64,000 nt of DNA from Branchiostoma floridae (lineage: Eukaryota > Chordata > Leptocardii > Amphioxiformes > Branchiostomatidae): the NCBI RefSeq assembly GCF_000003815.2, contig NC_049987.1, positions 20,771,072 through 20,835,071 of the forward strand. The letters run 5' to 3'. The translations under genes and the position numbers were made by a program. Each line of letters begins with the position of its first letter. Position 1 is the stretch's first letter. Below the pieces are notes generated by a model, which was not told the origin of the DNA, made no database searches, and worked only from the letters and a program-made list of their open reading frames with translations. Shown here piece by piece: positions 43,772 to 52,613 of the stretch.

Positions 43772-46222
43772 ATGGCGTCCTGGCAAGAAGTATCCGCTCA
43801 GAAAAAATCTGCCTTGTTGCTTGTGCTAATTTTGATGTCTGCTTGTATGGCGGCGGCCTCTGACGTCTTTTGCCCCCCTCAGTGTGAAAAAGCAATCCAG
43901 CGTGTACCTTTTGCCGATCAGATCAAATCCCATAGTTACGGGCCTTTGACGGGAATGATACCCTTCAATGCCTGGATAGTGTGCAGGGCTGTACATGAAC
44001 ATGTTATTGCAAAACGGAGTCACAGTACTTCTCACTCACACTCCCGGGAACTGCCTTGCATTCAAAAGTACGCAGGTATCATTGCAGTAGTGGGATTTCC
44101 GGTGAAACTTCTGTCGGCAAAAACTCTGGAAGGCCTCTCTCCACTAACTGCGACTATGGCTCTGATCTCATGTAAAATCACAGATATCGAAGATAGTGCC
44201 CTGGTCGGTATCTCTGGCCTCTGGATGTTGGCCCTAGACTTTAACCAACTAACTCGTGTCAAGCAGAACTGGTTTTCTGGCCTAAAAACTCTCCATACGC
44301 TGAGCTTGTCCAATAACCAGATAGCGAGGATGGATGCAGGGTGTTTTATGGGCCTTTATGGTTCTCTTGAAGTGTTAAATCTGCAGAATAATCTGCTGCA
44401 GACTGTAGACTCCAGCTGGTTCACTGGGCTACATGTCCTTTCAGAGCTCAACTTGGAATCAAACAAGATTGCAACAATTCCTCCAAGTGCATTCCAGCAC
44501 ATCTTAAGTGGTCTTGCTGGGTTGTACCTTGGTGGAAAAGTATCCTTTCTGGACGGAGAATCGTTCTGGGGCCTAAAAAATGTCCTGATGCTTGGCGTTG
44601 TTGGCACGAGGATGGCCCCGGCCGATGGCATGTTGGTGCGCGATGTGGTGTGGAGCCTTTCTCTTCTCAATCATGGGGATTCTGAACGCGAACGTCATTA
44701 CAGAAAGCAAGATGTGTCCGTTAAAGTCGCCAACTACCTCCTCTGTATTACCCACGACCCGTCATCCAATGAACAGGCTTTTGGGTGGACCTTTTGGGTG
44801 GGCCTGGGTCATGGCCCAATGCGTGCTCCAAAGCAGAACACCTCCTGCGGCCTGCCAGCAGACATCAAGATGACAGGGATCAGCAACCAGACACGTTCTC
44901 TCGTCCTGTTAAAGACGGTAGCTTCTGACCATCACATTTCCAACGACGACACTGCCGAGTGTAGACAGGGGTGGGAACATAACGATGACTTGGTTCTGGC
45001 TTTACAGGGTGGCTCACGCCTACGCTTGGCTTTCCTATGGGAAGGAAACACAACCATGAGAGCTCTTGCCGTTGCTTTAGATCAGCCGACACAGAACACA
45101 AGCACAAATGGTTCATCGGCTGAAGAAAACCATTTGAAGAACTTCACCCAAACAGACCTGGGAAATATCACATGTTTTGTACTCACGAAAGGAAGCACCA
45201 GTCGTTTGGTTTTCAGTGCCCATAAAGACCGAATGAGGTACAACAAAACATGTTCAGGTTCGAGCCGTTGCCAGACAGCCCGCCCAACACCGGTTCCCCC
45301 ACTGAACAACCTGACCAATTTAGTGTTGAAGTCACAACACCAGACCACGATGTCGCCGGCGTCTATCAGCACTATCCTGACAAGGCCTACCCAAGACGAC
45401 AAACCTACATCCGGCATCCCCATCGCGGCAGTCATACCGGTAGCGCCGTTGATCGGGCTGATTTTACTATTTGTCCCGACGATGCTGTGGAAGATACGTG
45501 TTATGTCAAACAACAGGGACGCTCGAGCGCGTATCGCGCAGAAAAAGTTCAGAAGGGCCAGGTCTGCCTCCCTCCCTGCCATTTTCGACCCACGTGGCGA
45601 CGCTTCGCACCGCAAACTTGTCTCCTCCAAATCACTGCCTGCGACCCTGCATTCGATCGAGCCAACCTACAGCGAGATCCCTGACGACGCCGACCCTGCT
45701 GCCCTTCACACGTACTGCGAAATCCAAGATGACGAACTGTCTGCTGTGACTAGATCAGCTTCTCTCCCCGCATTAGCACGGGCACCAAGAGAAGACCGAG
45801 CAGATGTAATCTCCTGTAGATCGCTGCCTGCTGTCCTACTAATGAATTGCGACATTCCGGACAGGGACGGCGATGATGCCCCGTTACCATACTATGGCAT
45901 GGCTGTGGATTTGACGCTTCCTGTAAGCCAGCTGGGGGAAGAGAGTCGCAGAATCTATCACGACAGCCGGGCCATAGCTTCACGCCCTGGCAGGTCGGCA
46001 TCTAACCAACGTACAACTCTGTACGGAAGATCCAAATCCCATCGCGTAACGGTCTACGGAAAGGCAGAAAGTTCCCACCGTGACCATAGCAGCCATGCCA
46101 TAACCTCACGCCATCTCAGGTCGACATCTAGTCGACGTAAAACTCTGTATGAAACATTTAGATCCCACCGTGTATCTTTTTACGGAAAGGCACAGAATTC
46201 CCTTCACGACCAAGGCATGTGA
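43772..46222 (+). CDS. LRR transmembrane receptor-like protein, copy 1 (truncated tail)
   Basis: Intronless, 816 aa from the ATG at 43772, where its paralogue also starts (MASWQ / MAFWQ). A signal peptide (SALLLVLILMSACMAAA) is followed by a Cys-bearing cap (FCPPQCEK). Leucine-rich repeats lie at about 125-280 (LWMLALDFNQLT, LHTLSLSNNQI, LEVLNLQNNLLQTV, LSELNLESNKIATIP). A Cys-containing ectodomain with several N-glycosylation sites comes next, then a membrane segment ~548-573. The cytoplasmic tail has RSASLP at 597-602 and 661-666, SKSLPA, CRSLPA, YSEI at Y633 and YCEI at Y648. It ends DQGM then TGA, where the paralogue reads GGA and continues for ~230 residues. Looks like a surface receptor or adhesion protein; no ligand can be inferred. 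Confidence 0.85.
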   Translation: MASWQEVSAQKKSALLLVLILMSACMAAASDVFCPPQCEKAIQRVPFADQIKSHSYGPLTGMIPFNAWIVCRAVHEHVIAKRSHSTSHSHSRELPCIQKYAGIIAVVGFPVKLLSAKTLEGLSPLTATMALISCKITDIEDSALVGISGLWMLALDFNQLTRVKQNWFSGLKTLHTLSLSNNQIARMDAGCFMGLYGSLEVLNLQNNLLQTVDSSWFTGLHVLSELNLESNKIATIPPSAFQHILSGLAGLYLGGKVSFLDGESFWGLKNVLMLGVVGTRMAPADGMLVRDVVWSLSLLNHGDSERERHYRKQDVSVKVANYLLCITHDPSSNEQAFGWTFWVGLGHGPMRAPKQNTSCGLPADIKMTGISNQTRSLVLLKTVASDHHISNDDTAECRQGWEHNDDLVLALQGGSRLRLAFLWEGNTTMRALAVALDQPTQNTSTNGSSAEENHLKNFTQTDLGNITCFVLTKGSTSRLVFSAHKDRMRYNKTCSGSSRCQTARPTPVPPLNNLTNLVLKSQHQTTMSPASISTILTRPTQDDKPTSGIPIAAVIPVAPLIGLILLFVPTMLWKIRVMSNNRDARARIAQKKFRRARSASLPAIFDPRGDASHRKLVSSKSLPATLHSIEPTYSEIPDDADPAALHTYCEIQDDELSAVTRSASLPALARAPREDRADVISCRSLPAVLLMNCDIPDRDGDDAPLPYYGMAVDLTLPVSQLGEESRRIYHDSRAIASRPGRSASNQRTTLYGRSKSHRVTVYGKAESSHRDHSSHAITSRHLRSTSSRRKTLYETFRSHRVSFYGKAQNSLHDQGM

Positions 46223-46960
46223 GATCATGCAGCACAATCATGAGATTCCAAGCAAAGAACTGTCTAACACATCGCGTCCAAATCCGTCAATTCCTACTGT
46301 ACCAAACACCTACTGGCCATGGGAGATCCCCAACAATACGCGCGTCCCTTCCGTCGCTGAGCAGTGCCTGCAACGGGACATCGCAAATTGAACTGCCATC
46401 AAACTAACCACTTCCTAACACCCACTGGCCATGGGCAATTCCAGTCTGTTCCAAACACCTACTGCAAAAGCATTATGACTTCGCCGTGCGTGCATCCCCT
46501 CCCTCGCTACGCAGTACTTGCAATGTAACAGCGCAAAATGATGAATCACCACCCAGTCAAGCACGAAAGAACACCAACTGACCATGGGAGACCCAAGCAA
46601 TGCACAATCTAAACACATCACACCTACTGGCCACGAGAGACCCCCAACAATACACAATCTAACACAGCGCGTCATTATAAGCCTCAGACCTCAACCGTAC
46701 TAAACACCTACTGGCCATAAAATATCGCAAATGGAATTCGAAGAAGCCGAGAGGCTGGGGCTTCTCTTCCTGCCTGTGATGAGGCACTGCAAAATGAATC
46801 TCCCCCACAAATAAAAACCTACTCAGACCATAGAAGACCCCCAGTGTTAGAGAGTTTAACGTAACACTTCCAAAGCCCCCCATTCCAACTGCACCAAATA
46901 CGTAGAATCCTTGAAACTTGAAGCATGCGAATCGTATGGAAACCAAGATTTGTGTCTCCT
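46223..46960 (+). pseudogene. Decayed NTYWPW-repeat tail of LRR copy 1
   Basis: Downstream of the stop codon the DNA still matches the tail-coding region of the second gene. ACCTACTGGCCATGGGAGAT or variants recur near 46304, 46420, 46572, 46624 and 46702, now in shifting frames with several stops. This is former coding sequence released from selection, or 3' UTR. Confidence 0.8.
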
Positions 46961-47640
46961 CTTAAAGCTTCAAAAGCTACGAAAAGAACTGAGATTGTGG
47001 CAGATCTTTAAGATTTCAAGGTGTGGGTTCTCTTAAGTAACGACACGAAAACTGTTTCCTGTTCTAGGCACCTTTAGTCGGTCCGAAAACGGCATGTCAT
47101 ACCATGTAAATAGCAGTAGACATGCATAGGAGTAGAGTGTCATATAAAGTAGCTGAAGACAAGTGATATTTTATCACCTTTGCCAAAGTCCGTGTTGTGA
47201 TGTCATTTTCGCTTGTCAAAAGGTGGAGTATTCTGTTCAGAGGTGTTGGTGAGAGATTCAGATCTGGGACCAATCAGAAGAGTTCGCTTTCTGATTAATA
47301 TGAAAAGCACAGGAATATAAAAGAGAGAGGACGCGGCATGTAGATGAAAATTATTTAAAAGATGATTTAACTTAATAGGATCTCGACAAGACTAATTCAT
47401 TTAAATGTATCGTTTAATCTGGTGTGTTGTCCTACTTACATTATTAATTTCATTTGTCTACACAATTGTTTCATCAATAACGCGTCTGCTGTTGTAATTG
47501 TATTATATAAGTGGGACATCATGTCTGGAATAGAACGCAGTCACATGTCGTCATTCTTTTAGAATGTAAAGGCTGGGGTAGCACAGGCTAGCAGTGTATG
47601 AAGGACAATTTTTGCATACTTGAGCCATATGCCTGCGTGC
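46961..47640. repeat. Duplicated 3' flank and third copy of the upstream block
   Basis: 47090-47230 matches the sequence after the second LRR gene (51630-51800), for example ACCATGTAAATAGCAGTAGAC and CTGAAGACAAGTGATATTTT or close variants. 47250-47345 repeats the CCAATCAGAAGAGTTCG and AGAGAGAGGAC block, and 47370-47520 is upstream block copy C. It shows several rounds of unequal exchange. Confidence 0.75.
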
Positions 47641-47826
47641 ACAATCCAGGATTGGTCAGAGACTCAGAGCTTCAACCAATCAGAACAGTTCGTCTTATGA
47701 TTAATATGAAATGCACAGGGATACAAAGAGAGAGGACGGCGGAGGAACCAGAAGAATTGAATGAGAACTGGTGACTTTTAGACAACGATTTTCTAGAGAG
47801 AGAGAGAGAGAGAAAGACAGAGGGAC

Positions 47827-47857
<31 letters not shown>

Positions 47858-48184
47858 GAGAGAGGGTGACCTCTTACAGCCAGCAGATCGGTAAGCAGGT
47901 GGTGACTGACAAATGATCTCATACAAGAAAAACAATCATGAAATAAGGAAAGTAAGTCTGGAACACTTAGCTCAAGTATGCTCAATGCATGAGGTCTTTA
48001 ACTTTGAGTGGAGATTTTTTCCGCTTGTAAATTTGGAGAAATGAAGATGATGGTGATAACGGAAATTCAGCACCCTCACACTGCAGGTCGAGTCCCCAGT
48101 GCGATCTTCTAACAGGGCAACATGCAAGGTCAGTGTCAATTCTTCGTCTTTGATTAACATCTGAAGAAATATGCATTCAATCAA
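47641..48184 (+). promoter_or_regulatory. 5' flank of the second LRR receptor gene
   Basis: Starts with GATTGGTCAGAGACTC at 47652, as in the first gene, then CACAGGGATACAAAGAGAGA and a GA-rich microsatellite (47797-47864). The last 130 bp align with the sequence before the first gene's ATG, including CGAGTCCCCAGTGCGATCTT. The conserved block is the best candidate for the shared promoter. Confidence 0.5.
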
Positions 48185-51100
48185 ATGGCGTTCTGGCAAC
48201 AAATGTCCTCTCGGAAAAGAGGATCTGTCTTGTTGTTTGTCCTCATTTTCATGTCTGCTTGCACGGCTTCTGGTGTCTTTTGCCCCGCTCAGTGTAAAAA
48301 GGCAAGGGGACGCGTACCTTTCGCCGATCAGATCAGATCCAATAGTTACGGGCCTTTGACGGGACTGGTACCCTACAACTCATGGATCGTGTGCGAGGAT
48401 GTACATGCTATTGCAAACCGGACCCAAGCTTACCCTTACTCACATTCTCAGGCAATACCTTGTATTCACAAGTACGCAGGTGTCGTTGCAGTAGTGGGAT
48501 ATCCGGTGGGACTTCTGTCGGCTAGACTTCTGGAGGACCTCTCTCCTCTATCCGAGACTCTGGCCCTGATCAAATGTGAAATCAGGGACATTGAAGAGAA
48601 TGTCTTGGTCACCACTCCTAGCCTTTGGATGTTGGCCCTAGACTTTAACCAACTAACTCATGTCAAGGAGAACTGGTTTTCTGGCCTGAGAACTCTTCAT
48701 ACACTTAGCTTGTCCAATAACAAAATAGAGAGGATAGATGCAGGGTGTTTTATGGACCTTTATGGTTCTCTTGAAGTGTTAAATCTGCAGAATAATCTGC
48801 TGCAGACTGTAGAATCCGGCTGGTTTGCTGGGCTCTATGCCCTGATAGAGCTCCACTTGGAATCAAATAAGATTGTAGCCATTCCTCCTGGTGCATTCCA
48901 GCACACCGTCTCAAGTCGTCTCAGTGGTTTATATCTAGGTGGAAAATTATCGTTTCTGGACGGAGAATCATTCTGGGGCCTACAGAATGTCCTGACGCTT
49001 GGCGTTGTTGGCACGAGTTTTTTCCCGGCCGGTGGCACGGCGGTGTGCGACGTGGCATGGAGCCTTTCTCTCCACAATCAAGGCGATTGTCAACGCGAAC
49101 CTTATTACATTAGACAGCAAGACGTGTCAGTCAAGGTCTCCAACTACCTCCTCTGCTTTACCCACGACCCTTTAAACAATAAGCAGGCTTTTGGGTGGAC
49201 CTTTAATTCATCTAAGACTTCTGGCCCAGCGCGTGTTACAGAGCAAAACACCGCATGCGGCTTGCCAGACATCCACATGACAAAAATCAACAGTCAAACA
49301 CGTTCTCTTGTCCTGTTAAAGACGGGATCTTACGACCATTACTTTCCCAACGACGACACTGCCCAGTGTAGACAGGGGTGGGAATATGATCATGGCTTGG
49401 TTGTGGCTTTACGAGGTGGCTTACGCCTACGCTTGGCTTTCCTATGGGAAGGAAACACAACCCTGGAAGCTGTTGTCGTTGCTTTGGATCAGATGACACA
49501 GGCCACAAGCACAAATAGCTCAGCTGCTGAAAGAAACAATTTGCAGAACTTCACCCAAAGAAACCTGGGAAATATCACCTGTTTTGTACTCACCAAAGGA
49601 AGCACCAGTCAGTTGGTTTTCAGTGCCCATAAAGACCGAATGTGGTACAATACAACATGTCCTGATTCCAGCCATTACCCGACATCCAGTCTAACACCGT
49701 TCCCCCCACTGAATAACCAGACCCATCTGGTATTGATGTCACAACACCAGACCACGATGTCGCCGGCTTCTGCTCCGCTGATCAGCACTATCCTGACCGG
49801 GCCTTTCCAAGACGACAAACCTCCATCCGGCGTCCCCCTCGCGGCAGTCATGGCCATCGCCGCGGCAGTCATGGTGGCGATGCTGTGGAAGATACGTGCT
49901 ATGTCAAAAAACAGGGACGCTCGAGCGCGTATCGCGCAGAAAAAGTCCAGAAGGGCGCGGTCTGCCTCCCTCCCTGCCATTTCCCACCCACACAGCGACG
50001 CTCTTCACAGCAAACTTGTCTCCTCCAAATCGCTGCCTACTACCCTGCATTCGATTGAGCCTAACTACAGTGAGATCCCGGATGACGCTGCTGTTCCTCA
50101 CACGTACTGTGAAATTCTAGATGAGGGCCTGGCTGCTTCAGCTTCTCTCCCCGCACTGGCGCGCGCACCTAGAGAAGACCCATCATATGTAATCTCTTGT
50201 AGATCGCTGCCTGCTGCCATACCGGCGAATTGTGGCATTCTAGACAGCGACGACGATAATGCCCCGTTACCATACTATGGCATTGCTGTGGATTTGACGC
50301 TTCCTGTAGGCAAGGGGGAGGGTGAGAGTCGCAGAATCTATCACGACAGCCGGGCCATAACTTCACGCCAGATCTGGTCGACACCTAACCGACGTATATC
50401 TCTGTATGGGAGATCCAAATCCCATCACGTAGCTTTGTACGGAAAGGCAGAGAGTGCCCTAGACGAGCAAGGCATGGGAGCTCATGCAGCATCCCCGTCT
50501 TCTATTTCTCAGTCGACACAGGCACAAGGTCAGCATAGCGTTCCCGACGAAGCTGCAGTTTCACAGACCTCGCGACCAAACACCTCCTGGCCATGGCAAA
50601 TCGTTGAAGGCGCGGAGCACCGGCGTCCCGTGCAGCGATCAGCTTCCTTTACCGCACTGGCAAGCTGGGCAATGGAGCGCAAACGTGAAGGTACCCGGGA
50701 CACACCAGGCCGACCGTCCCTCGTCACACGTCAGCCTGTTCACTGTCCATCACAGACGCTGCCAAACACCTACTGGCCATGGGAGATCCCAAGCAATGCA
50801 CAGCTTAAAACATCGCGTCCAGAACCCCCTATTTCAAGCGTTCCAAACACGTACTGGCCATGGGAGATTCGAAGCAATGCACAATCTAACACATCACGTC
50901 CAGAACCCCCTATTTCTAGCGTTCCAAACACTTACTGGCCATGGGAGATTTCAAAAGGTCCAAGCACACTGCGCCGCGCGTCCCTTCCTTCGCCACCCAG
51001 CTCCTCCATTGGGACATCGCAAAATGAAGTACCATTAAACCAATCACTTACTAACACCTACTGGCCATGGGTGATCCCCAACAACACACAATCCAACACA

Positions 51101-51262
51101 ACGCATCCTAAGCCTCAGACCCCAACCGTACCAAACACCTACTGGCCATGGGAGATCACAAACGGAAGAAGCCGAGACCCACAAGGTGGGGCGTCCCTTC
51201 CTGCCTGTGATGACACACGGCAAAATGAATCGCCCCCAGAAATAAACACCTACTGGCCATGA
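48185..51262 (+). CDS. LRR transmembrane receptor-like protein, copy 2, with NTYWPWEI repeat tail
   Basis: Intronless, 1025 aa; paralogue of the gene 2 kb upstream and highly similar through ectodomain and membrane segment. Signal peptide (SVLLFVLIFMSACTAS), Cys cap FCPAQC, LRRs ~125-280, N-glycosylated ectodomain, membrane segment ~549-568. Cytoplasmic tail: RSASLP 592-597, SKSLPT, ASASLP, CRSLPA, YSEI at Y628, YCEI at Y641, PYYGIAVDL. From about residue 795 a proline-rich region carries six NTYWPW-type units (most NTYWPWEI), a related NTSWPWQI, and linkers such as TSRPEPPISSVP. The last unit is cut by the stop codon, TGA in place of the second Trp codon. I know no family with this repeat. 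Confidence 0.87.
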   Translation: MAFWQQMSSRKRGSVLLFVLIFMSACTASGVFCPAQCKKARGRVPFADQIRSNSYGPLTGLVPYNSWIVCEDVHAIANRTQAYPYSHSQAIPCIHKYAGVVAVVGYPVGLLSARLLEDLSPLSETLALIKCEIRDIEENVLVTTPSLWMLALDFNQLTHVKENWFSGLRTLHTLSLSNNKIERIDAGCFMDLYGSLEVLNLQNNLLQTVESGWFAGLYALIELHLESNKIVAIPPGAFQHTVSSRLSGLYLGGKLSFLDGESFWGLQNVLTLGVVGTSFFPAGGTAVCDVAWSLSLHNQGDCQREPYYIRQQDVSVKVSNYLLCFTHDPLNNKQAFGWTFNSSKTSGPARVTEQNTACGLPDIHMTKINSQTRSLVLLKTGSYDHYFPNDDTAQCRQGWEYDHGLVVALRGGLRLRLAFLWEGNTTLEAVVVALDQMTQATSTNSSAAERNNLQNFTQRNLGNITCFVLTKGSTSQLVFSAHKDRMWYNTTCPDSSHYPTSSLTPFPPLNNQTHLVLMSQHQTTMSPASAPLISTILTGPFQDDKPPSGVPLAAVMAIAAAVMVAMLWKIRAMSKNRDARARIAQKKSRRARSASLPAISHPHSDALHSKLVSSKSLPTTLHSIEPNYSEIPDDAAVPHTYCEILDEGLAASASLPALARAPREDPSYVISCRSLPAAIPANCGILDSDDDNAPLPYYGIAVDLTLPVGKGEGESRRIYHDSRAITSRQIWSTPNRRISLYGRSKSHHVALYGKAESALDEQGMGAHAASPSSISQSTQAQGQHSVPDEAAVSQTSRPNTSWPWQIVEGAEHRRPVQRSASFTALASWAMERKREGTRDTPGRPSLVTRQPVHCPSQTLPNTYWPWEIPSNAQLKTSRPEPPISSVPNTYWPWEIRSNAQSNTSRPEPPISSVPNTYWPWEISKGPSTLRRASLPSPPSSSIGTSQNEVPLNQSLTNTYWPWVIPNNTQSNTTHPKPQTPTVPNTYWPWEITNGRSRDPQGGASLPACDDTRQNESPPEINTYWP

Positions 51263-51523
51263 AAGATCCCCAGTGTTTAAGACAGTTTAACGCCTCGAGT
51301 CCAGAGCACCACGTTCCAACCGCACCAATCACGTAGAATCCATGACACTTGAAGCATGCGAATTGTATCGAAACTAGGATTTGTGTCTTCTCTCAAAGCT
51401 TCAAACACAACGAAAACACTTGAGACTGTGGTAGATCTGTAACATTCGAGGGCCTGGGCCCCTAAATCCCGAGACTCAAGTTTGACAAGTAAGCAACAAC
51501 TGATTCCAGTTCTAGGGACATCT

Positions 51524-51602
51524 ATTCTCCAAGCAGAGGTTGAAATAGCGGGGATAGTAGTGGCCACTATTATCCCCGCAACCAAACCTCTGCTTGGAGA
51601 AT
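51524..51602. mobile_element. 79-bp hairpin MITE with CTCCAAGCAGAGGTTG ends (copy 2)
   Basis: ATTCTCCAAGCAGAGGTTG is inverted at the right end, and the centre (GCGGGGATAGTAGTGGCCAC) is also self-complementary. The paralogous flank at ~47060-47080 lacks it, so insertion postdates the LRR gene duplication. Family member at 24727-24860. Confidence 0.85.
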
Positions 51603-52613
51603 AAGGTGCATGCATCTAGTTGACCCTTAAAAATGGCACGCCATACTATGTAAATAGCAGTAGACGTGCGTAGGAGTAGGGTGTTGTATATTTGTATAAA
51701 GCAGCTGAAGACAAGTGATATTTTATCACGCTTACCTAAGTCCTGTGCTGTGGTGTCATCTAAGATTGTCAAGAGTAGAGTATTCTGTTCCAAGGTGTTC
51801 ACCTGGAACGTAGTATTGATTTTAATTGGAAAAGGACAAACCTTCATACGGTGCTCTGCAGATGTTAACGTGTCTTAGTAGAAATGATAATACGTATGAA
51901 AAAGCTAGCAACAAAAAGCCTGCAACAGTCATGACCCGTCAGTTCATGACCGTAAATACTCTTGTTCCCAAAGTATCAAAGGCAGAAAGACAGTTGACAA
52001 AGAAGAAACTTAAACAACACAAATATAGCCAAGTAGCTGTAAAAAATTTGTTTCATGTTTCAAAGATCAAAACGTACTGAAGTACAGTTTCATGACATGG
52101 GTACAGTACCTAGTACACTGTCTAGTCTTGTTGTGCACTTAACTCTCTATTTTGCCTTAGAGCATATTTATATTATTACCATATTAGTGTTTTAGTTTTT
52201 TGTTGGTATTTCAGGTTAAGACATATTATATTCATATTTTCCAACACTTTCTAATTATGTCATCAACTATCAAGTAGAATATGTAAAATCTTGCCGATAG
52301 AATGCAAAGATGCAGGGCAACCTTGACTTGACTTTATCACAAATGGACACCAACATAACAGACAGTGTTGAATGTTACGACATATCTAAAAATTCTCTTG
52401 ATAACATTAAAAACCATCACATGGGTAAAAACATGTGTAAGATGTGTTTAAAAGCTTGTCTTGAAGGCAGGCAGATGATGTGAGAATTGTGAGATTGTGT
52501 GCTAATGGTATGTAAATATTTGATGTTTTGCATGTAAGTCCAGGACGATTAGTTGTGTGCCCTAGGGCACACCACCGATGGATTTTGAAATACAGTTACA
52601 AAGTCTCAGGTGC
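51603..52613. other. Spacer between LRR copy 2 and SHPRH
   Basis: The first ~200 bp belong to the duplicated 3' flank of the LRR genes. The rest is AT-rich, includes the SHPRH 3' UTR (minus strand) and shows no other gene. Confidence 0.5.

Noticed and set aside
45082-45684. 182-codon minus-strand and 144-codon plus-strand frames inside LRR copy 1
   Set aside because: They overlap the LRR coding sequence, whose signal peptide, repeats and membrane segment are conserved in the paralogue; the other frames are shadows.
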